Below, piece by piece: positions 15,540-23,540 of a stretch of DNA of 45,510 nucleotides (the stretch's first letter is position 1; each line of letters begins with the position of its first letter). The stretch covers positions 1 to 45,510 of the forward strand of contig NZ_AUBR01000026.1 of assembly GCF_000429345.1 (NCBI RefSeq). The letters are read 5' to 3'. The notes under the pieces were generated by a model. That model made no database searches. It saw only the letters and a list, made by a program, of their open reading frames with translations, and had not been told where the DNA came from. The translations under genes were made by a program, and so were the position numbers. Origin of the DNA: Desulfovirgula thermocuniculi DSM 16036. GTDB taxonomy: Bacteria > Bacillota > Desulfotomaculia > Desulfotomaculales > Desulfovirgulaceae.

Positions 15540-17018
15540 TTAAAGCCTGGCGGCGCTGGGGGTAGGTATGGTGCCCGGGTACAGGCTCTTGATGATTTTA
15601 AAGTGACTCTGCCACCACCAGCGGACGTCGTGGTTCTTGACCACCCGGCGCATGGCTTCCAGACGGCTCCTTTGCTCCGGCAGGGGCATCTCCAGGGCCG
15701 TCTTGATCTTCCTGGCCAGGTCATGCGGCTCGTGCGGGTTGGCCAGCACCGCCCCCTGGAGCTCCTGGGCGGCGCCGGCAAACTGGCTGAGCACGAGCAC
15801 GCCGCGCCCGTCAATCCGCGAGGCCACGAATTCCTTGGCCACCAGGTTGAGGCCGTCCCGCAGGGCCGTAACCAGCAGGACGTCGGCGGCCAGGTAGTGG
15901 GCCACCAGCTCAGGAAGGTCCAGGGACTGGTAGCGGTAGCGCACGGGTATGGCGCCCTGGACTTCGTCGAAGTGCCCGTTTATTTCCCCCACCAATCTTT
16001 CCACTTCCTGCCGGAGCGCGCCGTACTCCCCGAGGCCGTTACGGCTGGGTACGGCAATCTGCAGGAGGGTTACCTTACCGCGGTAACCCGGGTGTTGCTC
16101 CAGGAGGTGTGCCAGGGCCTTTAGGCGCTGGGGTATTCCTTTGGTGTAATCCATGCGGTCAACGCCGAGCAAAATTTTTTCTGCCCCCAGGGAGTTCCTT
16201 ATTTCCTGGGCCCGCAGCCTCACCTTGGGATCGGCGGCCAGCTGTTCAAAGCGGTGGAAGTTTATCCCCACGGGTATGGCGGAGACGATGATGCGGCGGT
16301 TGCGAAAGCGTATCAAGCCCTGCTCCCGGAAGATCTTGACCGGGTAGTAGCGGGCCACCGTTTCCAGAAAGTTCTGGGCGTACTGCGGGGTGTGGAAGGC
16401 AATCAGGTCGCTTCCCAGCAGGCCGTAAATGAGCTGCCGCCCCCAGGGCAGAATCTGGAAGAAATCTGCCGGCGGGAAGGGTACGTGCCAGAAGAAAGCT
16501 ATTTTGGCTTCCGGCAGGGCGCATCGCAGGAACTGGGGTACCAGGGCCAGGTGAAAGTCGTGAATCCAGTAGATTTCCTTTCTCGTCTGGAGGGTGATGC
16601 GGGCAAATTTGCGGTTGACCAGGCGGTACGCCTCCCAGTAATCCTGGCGGAAGGTGCAGCGCTCGGGAAGCTGGTGTAGAAGCGGCCAGAGGCAGGCATT
16701 GCAAAAGCCGTGGTAGTAGCGGGTATGTTCCTCTTCGGTCAGCAATACTTCCTGGATATGGTAGCGCGGGTCTGCTTGCGGAACCTCCAGCATGGCTCCG
16801 GTTTTCCGTCCCGAATTGTCCAGACGGCCGCACCAGGAAATCCACGTGCCGCCGTAGTCGGTGAGCACCGGCTCGACCGCCGAGGCCAGTCCACCCACGG
16901 TGCGCTTGGGGATAAGGGTATCCCCGTGTTCCTGCAGGACATATGCGCCACGGTTGGAAACAACTACCACCTGGGGGTTACCCGCGGAAAGTACTGCCTT
17001 TCCATACCCGTACAACAT
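15540..17018 (-). CDS. otsA: Trehalose-6-phosphate synthase (GT20)
   Basis: A 492-residue retaining glycosyltransferase of family GT20. The N-loop VVSNRG with GGLASAVEPVL, the WIHDFHLALVPQFLR segment, FFWHVPFPP, the phosphate-binding VDRMDYTKGIPQRLKA (Arg and Lys), and LRDGLNLVAKEFVA near the nucleotide-sugar site are all present. It probably joins UDP-glucose (or another NDP-glucose) to glucose 6-phosphate. Glucosylglycerol-phosphate synthases share the fold, so the acceptor is inferred from the adjacent otsB. ATG 17018 has GGAGG 5 bp upstream. It has its own promoter besides possible readthrough from otsB. Confidence 0.88.
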   Translation of the reverse strand: MLYGYGKAVLSAGNPQVVVVSNRGAYVLQEHGDTLIPKRTVGGLASAVEPVLTDYGGTWISWCGRLDNSGRKTGAMLEVPQADPRYHIQEVLLTEEEHTRYYHGFCNACLWPLLHQLPERCTFRQDYWEAYRLVNRKFARITLQTRKEIYWIHDFHLALVPQFLRCALPEAKIAFFWHVPFPPADFFQILPWGRQLIYGLLGSDLIAFHTPQYAQNFLETVARYYPVKIFREQGLIRFRNRRIIVSAIPVGINFHRFEQLAADPKVRLRAQEIRNSLGAEKILLGVDRMDYTKGIPQRLKALAHLLEQHPGYRGKVTLLQIAVPSRNGLGEYGALRQEVERLVGEINGHFDEVQGAIPVRYRYQSLDLPELVAHYLAADVLLVTALRDGLNLVAKEFVASRIDGRGVLVLSQFAGAAQELQGAVLANPHEPHDLARKIKTALEMPLPEQRSRLEAMRRVVKNHDVRWWWQSHFKIIKSLYPGTIPTPSAARL

Positions 17019-17045
17019 GCCCACCTCCTTGCTAAAGTTATCAAC

Positions 17046-17074
17046 ATTTTACCTGTTGGCAGGATGACTGTCAA
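17046..17074 (-). promoter_or_regulatory. Sigma-A-type promoter in front of otsA
   Basis: On the minus strand a perfect TTGACA (17069-17074) and TAAAAT (17046-17051) are 17 bp apart, just 9 bp after the otsB stop. The transcript would start about 20 bp before the otsA ATG. Confidence 0.75.
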
Positions 17075-17083
17075 CCTATTTAT

Positions 17084-17899
17084 TTAAAAAAAGTTGCCGG
17101 TAGACCCATACGTCACTAAATTACAGCCGGCCAGGTAGCCGAGGAAGGCCAGCACGTCCCGGGGGGAAGCCAGGTGGAACCGCGCCCTGCTGGGCCGCGG
17201 GCGTTCCCCTACCAGGACGGCAAACCCTTCGCTTGAAGCGGCAAAGGCGTCTTCGTCTGTTATGTCGTCCCCAAGGTAAACGGGCACGGCCCGGGGAAAT
17301 TTCCGCCGCAGGTAGCTTACCGCCTTTCCCTTATGCACGCCCCTGGGACGTACCTCCAGCACCTTTTTGCCCCAGAGCAGCTGGAGGTTTTCTCCTGCCG
17401 GGAGGGCCTTCAGCTCGCCGGCAAACCTTTTAAGGACTTTTGCGGCCACCGGGGGACTGGCCAGGCGGTAGTGCAGGGCCAGGGAAAAGGACTTGTTCTC
17501 GATGAGGAAGCCCTCGTGCCCGGCCACGCACTCCCGGGCCCTTTTCTCCAGGTCCTCAATTGCAGCCGCAATTTCCGGGTCGGTGAGCAGCTCTACCTTT
17601 CCTCCGGGCTCCATGAGTTCCGCTCCGTGGCAGCCGGCCAGGAAGAGGCCGCCCACGGGGAGCATCTTCCGGAGGTCGGCGAGCCTACGACCACTGATAA
17701 CGGCCACGGCTTTGCCCGCCGCGCGGGCCAGCCTGTCCAAGACGTCCAGCAGTTCGGGAGGGGGCTTGACCTGCTCCGGCGTGGGCGCCAGGGGGACGAG
17801 GGTGCCGTCGTAGTCGCACATGACGAGCAGCTCCCCCCGGCTGCCCAGCTCCCGGGCCAGGTCCTGCGGGGCCACTGATTGGGGAAGGGCACGCGCCAC
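17084..17899 (-). CDS. otsB: Trehalose-6-phosphate phosphatase (HAD family)
   Basis: A 271-residue phosphatase. HAD motif I is DYDGTLVPLAP, motif II is ISGRRLADL, and motifs III/IV are GKKVLEVRPRGVHKGKAVSYL and GDDITDEDAFAA, as in OtsB. It would dephosphorylate the OtsA product. GTG start preceded by GAGGTGGG. The gene lies 11 bp after the debranching-enzyme gene, so it is in the GT4-GDE-otsB-otsA unit. The last residues NFF run into an A-rich tract immediately before the otsA promoter. Specificity towards trehalose phosphate versus glucosylglycerol phosphate is not proven. Confidence 0.9.
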   Translation of the reverse strand: MARALPQSVAPQDLARELGSRGELLVMCDYDGTLVPLAPTPEQVKPPPELLDVLDRLARAAGKAVAVISGRRLADLRKMLPVGGLFLAGCHGAELMEPGGKVELLTDPEIAAAIEDLEKRARECVAGHEGFLIENKSFSLALHYRLASPPVAAKVLKRFAGELKALPAGENLQLLWGKKVLEVRPRGVHKGKAVSYLRRKFPRAVPVYLGDDITDEDAFAASSEGFAVLVGERPRPSRARFHLASPRDVLAFLGYLAGCNLVTYGSTGNFF

Positions 17900-17910
17900 G
17901 GAAACCCACC

Positions 17911-20091
17911 TCAGTTCTTGATGATCACCCTGGCCCCGCCGGAGGCCTGCATGACCCCGCAGTAGGTTTTGCCCTGCTTGCGGGTAAACTCCAGCCCCAC
18001 CCTGCCCTCCCCCGCGCGGAGGTTATAGATGCGTACTTCCTGCACCCATGGCGGGAGGATGGGGGAGCTGATGTGCACCTCGTTGCCGTGACAGCTTATG
18101 CCCAGCATGGCCTGGAGCAAAAGGGGCATGGTCCCCACGGCCCACGCCTGGGGGTTGCAGGCCACGGGGTAGTGCACCGGCCCGCCGTCCCTCCGCCGGG
18201 TGAACCCGCAGAACACTTCCGGGAGCCGGTAGTAAGGGAAGAACATGGCCGCTTCAAAGAGACCGGTAACCACCTTTTCCAGGAGGTGCAGCTGGTGGGT
18301 GGTGCGCAGCCCGTAGGCAATGATGGCGTTGTCGTGGGGCCACACCGAGCCGTTGTGATAGCTCATGGGGTTGTAAGGGCCCATGGCCTTGCTCATGGTC
18401 CTGATGCCCCAGCCGGAGTACATTTCCTCGGATAAGAGGCGCTTGGCGACCCTGGCGGCCAGCTCGGGGGGGAGGATGCCGGTGAACAGACAGTGGCCGG
18501 GGTTGGAGACGACCGTCCTCACGGGCCTTTTTTCGCCGTCCAAAGCAAAGGCCAGGAAGCCTTCCTCCTCCATCCAGAAGGCGCGCAAAAAATTCTGCTT
18601 TAATGAGGCCGCCTGTTCTTCCAGGGCGGCGGCCCAACCGTGGTCGCCCAGCACGCGCGCCATTTCCGCCGCCCGCAAGAGGGCCAGGTAATAGTAGCCC
18701 TGCACCTCCACCAGGGCTATGGGCCCCTGGGGAAGGTTGCCCTGGGGGTCGATCACGCCGTCCCAGGAGTCTTTCCACCCCTGGTTGGTAAGGCCGCGGG
18801 GCGAGCGTACGGCGTACTCGATGAAGCCGTCCCCGTCCACATCCCCGTACTTCCGGCACCACTCCACAGCCTGCCGTAAGTTTGGCGCCAGGTCCTCCAC
18901 GATTTTCCTATCGCCGGTCCAGCGGTACGTTTCGGCCAGGAGGATGATGAACCAGGGTGTAGCGTCCACCGTACCGTAGTAGGGGGTGTGGGGGATTTCC
19001 CCGCAGGCGGCCAGTTCCCCCCGCCGCAACTCGTGCATGATCTTCCCGGGCTCCTCGTCGCGCCAGGGGTTGTTTTCCCTGCCCTGCAGGCGGGCCAGGA
19101 AGTAGAGGCTTTCCCTGGCAATGTCGGGGTTGATGATCAGCGACTGCCAGGAGGTGATGAGGGCGTCCCGCCCGAAGGGGGCGGCATACCAGGGTATGCC
19201 GGCCTGGATGATGGTGCCAAGCCCGGGGTAGTCGGTGCGGAGGGCGTAGAGGTCCGTGATGTTGCGGCGCAGCATGTTGGTGAGGAAAACGTTGTCGCTT
19301 TCAAACTGGGTGCACTCCTGCTTCCACTTTTCGTAAAGGGTATAGCTCTTGCGCACCGCCCGACTGAACCCGGAAGGTATGGCCCCCTTTCCCCGGGGGG
19401 GAAGGGTGGAAGGCTTTTCCCCCAGGAAGGGCTTAACCTGCATGTAGAGGTAAACCTTTTTCCCCGGCAGCAGGGTCAGCGAAAAGTGGGCCTCCACCAG
19501 CCCGCTCTCCCGGCCGCCGATCACCTCGTCGGGGTGGGGGGAGAAGGAGATGCGCGTGTAGCGGTGGACGCCGTCTAACCCCCGGTACCCAAAGAGGATC
19601 ATTTCCCGGGAAGCAACCGGGGGTAGCAGTTCCCCCCGTTTTTCGCGCTTGAGCCCCCGCACCTCGAAGATGTCCAGGAAGTCGGCGCCCACCCTGATCT
19701 GCAGGGTGACCATGACCGGCACGGGGTTGAAGTTGATGAGCCGGAGGCGCTGGAAAAGGGCGTTGTCCAGCAGGCGCAGGGCCCGCAGGTGGATGGTGCT
19801 GGCCGGGATGACGTGCTCTTCCCTGTTGAGAACCGGATTGGTGAGTTCAAACTGGGCAAAGTGGCTCTCTTTAATGTAAGAGGAAAGAAACAAGAGCTCG
19901 CCTTCCGCAAGCCTCATCTCCAGGCAGCTTAAAAAGCGGGTGTCCCGGTAGTAGAGGCCAAAGCCGCTGTTCTGGTGGTGGCTGACCTCTCCCTGGGGCC
20001 CGCAGATGAAAAACATCTCCCCTTCTTTGAGGACTTCCGTGGCCAGGGATGACTGCGTGACCAATCCGGGAACCTGGGCGACATCGAGCAC
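17911..20091 (-). CDS. Glycogen-debranching-type glucosidase (GDE_N_bis + GDE_C)
   Basis: A 726-residue cytoplasmic protein. The N-terminal beta domain (about 20-215) has HHQNSGFGLYYRDTRFLS and matches the glycogen-debranching N-terminal domain. The C-terminal (alpha/alpha)6 barrel (about 260-700) carries GIPWYAAPFGRDALITSW, YYGTVDATPWFIILLAETY, NQGWKDSWDG and GSVWPHDNAIIAYGL. Acidic residues in the FGRD, WKDSWDG and WPHD segments are candidates for catalysis. Relatives are annotated as amylo-alpha-1,6-glucosidases; the true substrate could be a glucan or a glucosylated solute. GTG start with GGGAGG about 8 bp upstream. It sits 24 bp after the GT4 gene and 11 bp before otsB. Confidence 0.85.
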   Translation of the reverse strand: MLDVAQVPGLVTQSSLATEVLKEGEMFFICGPQGEVSHHQNSGFGLYYRDTRFLSCLEMRLAEGELLFLSSYIKESHFAQFELTNPVLNREEHVIPASTIHLRALRLLDNALFQRLRLINFNPVPVMVTLQIRVGADFLDIFEVRGLKREKRGELLPPVASREMILFGYRGLDGVHRYTRISFSPHPDEVIGGRESGLVEAHFSLTLLPGKKVYLYMQVKPFLGEKPSTLPPRGKGAIPSGFSRAVRKSYTLYEKWKQECTQFESDNVFLTNMLRRNITDLYALRTDYPGLGTIIQAGIPWYAAPFGRDALITSWQSLIINPDIARESLYFLARLQGRENNPWRDEEPGKIMHELRRGELAACGEIPHTPYYGTVDATPWFIILLAETYRWTGDRKIVEDLAPNLRQAVEWCRKYGDVDGDGFIEYAVRSPRGLTNQGWKDSWDGVIDPQGNLPQGPIALVEVQGYYYLALLRAAEMARVLGDHGWAAALEEQAASLKQNFLRAFWMEEEGFLAFALDGEKRPVRTVVSNPGHCLFTGILPPELAARVAKRLLSEEMYSGWGIRTMSKAMGPYNPMSYHNGSVWPHDNAIIAYGLRTTHQLHLLEKVVTGLFEAAMFFPYYRLPEVFCGFTRRRDGGPVHYPVACNPQAWAVGTMPLLLQAMLGISCHGNEVHISSPILPPWVQEVRIYNLRAGEGRVGLEFTRKQGKTYCGVMQASGGARVIIKN

Positions 20092-20115
20092 CAGACTACC
20101 TCCCTGTACAGGCCT

Positions 20116-21321
20116 TTAGGCAATTTGTTTTTTCTGGCGGAGGTACCTGGCCAGCGTCTGGCCGTATACCTGAAGGGTACGGGCAGCCATCACCTCGCGG
20201 TTAAAGTTGGCCAGGACCATTTGCCGCCCGTTCTCGCCCATGCGGCGGGCCAGCTCGGCGTTGCCCAGCAGGAGGCAGCACTTTTCCGCCAGGGCACGGT
20301 GGTCGTGCATGGGCACGACAAAGCCGTTCACCCCGTCCTTTACTACCTCGGGCATCCCGCCGGCGCGGCTGACCACAATGGGCCGCCCGGTGGCCATGGA
20401 CTCCAGCATGACCAGCCCGAAGGGCTCTTCAAAGCACGAGGGGTAGACGCAGACGTCCGCCGCCTTGTACATCAAGGGGATTTCCTCCCAAGGGAAGAAG
20501 CGAATAGACACGTCTTTTTCCAGCCCCAGGTCGGCAATGAGGCTGCGGATGCGGGAAACGTGGCCCGGCTGGTGGTGCCCCCAGTCGACCGTTTTTTCCG
20601 GGCCTGCCAGGACCAGCATGGCCTCCGGAAACTGCTCCTTAATGATTTTGAGGGCCTGGATGCTCAGGTGGCATCCCTTGTCGTAGCTCATGCGAGCCGG
20701 GTGGAAGATGACCCTGCGCCCCTCCAGCTCGGGGTAGGCTTCCCTTATCCTCTGCCGGTCCTCCGCGGTGGGAGGGGCAAATTTGGCCGTGTCGATGCCG
20801 TGGTGAATAACCGTGATTTTCTCCTCCGCAAAGCCCGCCTTGACCAGCTCGCGCTTTATATAATGGCTGACGGCAATAACCGCGTCCCAGACGTAGGAGC
20901 GACGGCACATTTCCTCCCAGAGTTCGTCCGCCCACACGTTGTGGGCCGTAAGGACGAGGGGAATTTCCCAGCGCTCTTTAACCTCCTCCAGGGCGTCCAG
21001 GTGTGCCGGGCTGAAATAGTGCATGTTGTGGACGTGGATGAGGTCCGGGTGGACCTGCTGCACGAAGCCGATGATGAGCCGCCGGATCTCTCCCCTGCTG
21101 GCCTTAATTTTTTCCGGGCTCAGGCTGTTGAGATCCATAAGGACCCGCCTTTGCACCCGGATGCCCTGCCAGATGTCGTCGACCTCCTCTCTGGACACAG
21201 ACCCGGTCAGCAGGGAAACCTGGCAGCCGTAACGGGCGAGGTCGGGGCACAGCATGGCCAGGTGGCTTTCTACCCCGCCAATGATGGGGGGGAAAGCCCA
21301 GTGCATCACGGCGATCCTCAC
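20116..21321 (-). CDS. GT4-family glycosyltransferase
   Basis: A 401-residue GT-B fold retaining glycosyltransferase. The N-terminal domain starts with RIAVMHWAFPPIIGGVESH (acceptor loop) and includes PDLIHVHNMHYFSPAHLDAL and VLTAHN. The C-terminal donor domain has FHPARMSYDKGCHLSIQAL and the EEPFGLVMLE (Glu-x7-Glu) motif, then GRPIVVSRAGGMPEVV. GTG 21321 is well supported by GGAGG 7 bp upstream. No signal peptide or membrane anchor. First gene of the cassette with the GDE, otsB and otsA. It may elongate a glucan or glucosylate a small acceptor; the donor and product are not predictable here. Confidence 0.9.
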   Translation of the reverse strand: MRIAVMHWAFPPIIGGVESHLAMLCPDLARYGCQVSLLTGSVSREEVDDIWQGIRVQRRVLMDLNSLSPEKIKASRGEIRRLIIGFVQQVHPDLIHVHNMHYFSPAHLDALEEVKERWEIPLVLTAHNVWADELWEEMCRRSYVWDAVIAVSHYIKRELVKAGFAEEKITVIHHGIDTAKFAPPTAEDRQRIREAYPELEGRRVIFHPARMSYDKGCHLSIQALKIIKEQFPEAMLVLAGPEKTVDWGHHQPGHVSRIRSLIADLGLEKDVSIRFFPWEEIPLMYKAADVCVYPSCFEEPFGLVMLESMATGRPIVVSRAGGMPEVVKDGVNGFVVPMHDHRALAEKCCLLLGNAELARRMGENGRQMVLANFNREVMAARTLQVYGQTLARYLRQKKQIA

Positions 21322-21358
21322 GCTGATACCTCCTCGGCCTTTGTTTTGGAAAAGCAAA

Positions 21359-21378
21359 CCCGGCTGCGGGCGGCCGGG
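21359..21378 (-). promoter_or_regulatory. Leader hairpin of the GT4-GDE-otsB unit
   Basis: CCCGGC and GCCGGG (21359-21364 and 21373-21378) form a GC-rich stem in the 5' leader on the minus strand, followed by TTTGCTTTT. This could be a weak attenuator or a stability hairpin. Confidence 0.4.
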
Positions 21379-21415
21379 AATTCTAACATGTAGTAACCAG
21401 ATATTTCATGTAATA

Positions 21416-21445
21416 ATTATAAACAAAATATTGAAGCAACGTCAA
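21416..21445 (-). promoter_or_regulatory. Sigma-A-type promoter of the GT4-GDE-otsB-otsA cassette
   Basis: On the minus strand TTGACG (21440-21445) and TATAAT (21416-21421) are 18 bp apart in an AT-rich island immediately after the ylbJ stop. The leader to the GT4 start is about 85 nt. Confidence 0.75.
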
Positions 21446-21450
21446 GAACA

Positions 21451-22668
21451 TCAAATCCTGATCAGGCGTATGGCGCGCGTGAGGAGGCAGATTATCTCCC
21501 GCACCAAGCCCAGGGCAATCATGGCCAGGAGGACGGTCGCCAGGGCCAGCAGGCTCGCCAGGCAGGTGGGCCAGGCCACCGCGGGAAGAGCCGGAGAAGG
21601 GATGGGTGCCTGGGCGGCCTGGAAGAGGACCGGCGCGGCAAGCCTGAGGAAGGCCAGGGTGTACAGGGTGGCCAGCACGGCGTGGGCCGCCCTGGCCAGC
21701 AGGAAGGGAGCCATGCGTATGTCTGTGCTGGCGATGACGCTGGCGGCCTGGGCCTGCACGGAAAGGCCGCTCCAGGCCAGGATGGCGGCTGCGGCGGCCA
21801 GCCGGTGGGCGAGGGGTGCGGGGGCCTCGGAGGCCAGCTTTGTGCCCGTAGTCATTTCAAAGATGCCGCTGGCCAGGGCAGGCAAAACTGCAGGGTTAAG
21901 CCCCGCCGGCACCAGCACCTTCCCCAGGAGGGCGGCCAGGAGGTCAATGAAGCCTGCCCTGGTTAAAAGGCGGATGAGGACGGCAAAGAGGATGATGAAG
22001 CCGCCGATGTTAAAGAGGTTTTGGAGGGAGTTTTTCACCGCTTCTCCCATAATCTGGCCGGCACTCCCCTTGATTTGTTCCTGGCGCCGCACCATTTCCT
22101 GCCAGGCCCGCTTCAAGATGAAGGTGCCTTCCCGGGCAGGGTCTGGCGGGCTGGCCGCAGCTTCCCGGTCGCCGCGCCCGTAAAAGCGCATGGCCAGGCC
22201 CAGGGTGAGGCTGGCCAGGTAATGCCCCCCGGCAATGATGGGGCCCAGGGAGGGGTTATGGAACATCCCCACGGCCACGGCCACGAGCATGAAGAGAGGG
22301 CTGGAGTTGCTGGTGAAGGCCATCAGGCGCTCTGCCTCGACCCTGGTGCAGAGGCGCAGCGTGCGCAGGCGCGCCGTGGCCAGCGCCCCTGTGGGGTAGC
22401 CGCTTGTGTAGCCGATGGCCATGACCAGCGACCCCGCCCCGGGCACGTTAAAAAGAGGGCGCATTACGGGCTCCAAAAGGACTCCCAGGAAGTGGACGAA
22501 GCCGAAGTTCATGAGCAGCTCCGAGGCAATAAAAAAGGGGAGGAGGGAAGGGAAGACTATATTCCACCAGATCTGCAGGCCGAAGACCGCCCCTTCGTAT
22601 GCCAGCCTTGGCTGCAGGATCATCCCCAGTACAAAAAATAAAATGCCGGCGGTCCAGAAAAGGCGCAT
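21451..22668 (-). CDS. ylbJ: Sporulation integral membrane protein YlbJ
   Basis: A 405-residue polytopic membrane protein with about ten hydrophobic helices and two nucleoside-recognition/Gate-type halves, residues about 40-150 and 200-330. Family landmarks are IVFPSLLPFFIASELLM, GYTSGYPTGA, SNSSPLFMLV and MTTGTKLAS. In Bacillus subtilis YlbJ is needed for spore cortex and heat resistance and lies just downstream of coaD. Here it is on the opposite strand, with the ots cassette between it and coaD. ATG 22668 is chosen because GGGTGA ends 5 bp upstream; GTG 22677 lies inside that site. The molecule it moves or senses is unknown. Confidence 0.92.
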   Translation of the reverse strand: MRLFWTAGILFFVLGMILQPRLAYEGAVFGLQIWWNIVFPSLLPFFIASELLMNFGFVHFLGVLLEPVMRPLFNVPGAGSLVMAIGYTSGYPTGALATARLRTLRLCTRVEAERLMAFTSNSSPLFMLVAVAVGMFHNPSLGPIIAGGHYLASLTLGLAMRFYGRGDREAAASPPDPAREGTFILKRAWQEMVRRQEQIKGSAGQIMGEAVKNSLQNLFNIGGFIILFAVLIRLLTRAGFIDLLAALLGKVLVPAGLNPAVLPALASGIFEMTTGTKLASEAPAPLAHRLAAAAAILAWSGLSVQAQAASVIASTDIRMAPFLLARAAHAVLATLYTLAFLRLAAPVLFQAAQAPIPSPALPAVAWPTCLASLLALATVLLAMIALGLVREIICLLTRAIRLIRI

Positions 22669-22766
22669 ATGCTTCACCCGTTGCTGGCCGTCTTTCCCGC
22701 TCTATAAAATCTTTACGGGGGCGGGGGGACAAATAGACCATGGGGAGCACAGTGAAAAAGATCACA

Positions 22767-22778
22767 CCTGCCGGCAGG
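22767..22778. repeat. 12-bp perfect palindrome in the ylbJ/ferredoxin intergenic region
   Basis: CCTGCCGGCAGG lies in the divergent 176-bp region between ylbJ and the ferredoxin-like gene, 67 bp upstream of the latter. Possibly an operator. The rest of this region holds a G-rich tract and no convincing promoter. Confidence 0.35.
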
Positions 22779-22844
22779 AGGGGCGCACAGATCCTGCGGG
22801 AGGGAAGGCGGTAAATTTAAAAAAAACATCCGGGGGGATTGAGC

Positions 22845-23222
22845 ATGCCCAAGCGCCAGATCGTGCGCATCGATGAGGATAAGTGCACGGGGTGCGGTCT
22901 CTGCGTTACTCCCTGCGCGGAAGGGGCTATCCAGATTATCGACGGTAAGGCCCGCGTGGTCAGGGAAGAGCTCTGCGACGGCGCAGGCTTTTGTATCGGG
23001 GTGTGCCCGGTAGGGGCTCTTTCCCTGGAGGAGCGGGAGGCGCCGGAATTTTCTCCCCAGGCGGTGCACGAGCACTTAAAGCAGCGGGGGAAAACCTACC
23101 TCAGCCAGACCTGCTTCCGCTGCGGGGCGGCGGAGGAAGAGGTAGCGCTCCTCCCTTGCCGTTACCGGGGGGAGAGCCTCTGGGTTTGCACCCGCTGCCT
23201 GCCCGTGCTCATCCACGGCTAG
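22845..23222 (+). CDS. Ferredoxin-like 4Fe-4S protein with a C-terminal Cys-rich domain
   Basis: A 125-residue protein. Residues about 10-60 form a bacterial ferredoxin domain: the first motif is canonical (CTGCGLCVTPC). The second is abbreviated to CDGAGFCIGVCP, with Cx5Cx3C spacing instead of CxxCxxCxxxC, as seen in other small anaerobe Fe-S proteins. The C-terminal part has CFRCG, a Cys in LLPCRY and CTRC, which could form a zinc or rubredoxin-like site. ATG 22845 has GGGGGG 7 bp upstream. Single gene divergent from ylbJ, followed by a terminator. An electron carrier or redox-sensing role is likely, but the partner is unknown. Confidence 0.88.
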   Translation: MPKRQIVRIDEDKCTGCGLCVTPCAEGAIQIIDGKARVVREELCDGAGFCIGVCPVGALSLEEREAPEFSPQAVHEHLKQRGKTYLSQTCFRCGAAEEEVALLPCRYRGESLWVCTRCLPVLIHG

Positions 23223-23244
23223 GTCTCAAGACGGGCTTTTGAAA

Positions 23245-23277
23245 AAAGATGTGGCCGGGAGGCCGCATCTTTCTTTT
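23245..23277. terminator. Terminator after the ferredoxin-like gene
   Basis: AAAGATG-T-GGCC (23245-23256) pairs with GGCC-G-CATCTTT (23261-23272), followed by CTTTT; the A-run on the left makes it usable for the minus strand as well. Confidence 0.8.
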
Positions 23278-23314
23278 CCCGGCAGGAGTTGCGGTTTGAG
23301 GTGTCGAAGAGGTG

Positions 23315-23515
23315 TTAAAAGCGGGTAGAATACTGGCAGTGGCACTTGATGCACTTGCCGCGCGAGCCGCGGAAGAGATCTTTAAAGAGCTGGTCCAGCT
23401 CGGCGTGCTTGAGGCGGATGAGCCCTTCGGGGTTGGCCAGCACGTTGTTGACAAAAAGGCGGATATAGGCATGTTCCTGGGTTTCCACAACCACCACGAT
23501 TTTGTACTCGTTCAC
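23315..23515 (-). CDS. Small conserved-looking protein with CxxCxC tail, function unknown
   Basis: A 66-residue protein: a beta-rich N-terminus (EYKIVVVVETQEHAYIRLFVNNVL), an amphipathic middle and the Cys-containing end KCIKCHCQYSTRF. I do not recognise a family. GTG 23515 is chosen because GGAGG lies 8 bp upstream; an upstream start at 23557 would overlap the divergent phosphoesterase gene. Only 25 bp separate its start from that gene, so its promoter must lie inside the phosphoesterase coding region. The CxxCxC tail may bind metal. Confidence 0.65.
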   Translation of the reverse strand: MNEYKIVVVVETQEHAYIRLFVNNVLANPEGLIRLKHAELDQLFKDLFRGSRGKCIKCHCQYSTRF

Positions 23516-23540
23516 GGTTGGCACCTCCAGGTGAGAGGTT

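Noticed and set aside
15540-17018. Firm assignment of the GT20 enzyme as glucosylglycerol-phosphate synthase
   Set aside because: Conserved residues visible here are shared by both OtsA and GgpS; the OtsB partner makes the trehalose reading slightly better.
20125-21393. 422-codon plus-strand frame opposite the GT4 gene
   Set aside because: The minus-strand frame has full GT4 motifs and an SD; the plus-strand frame has none.
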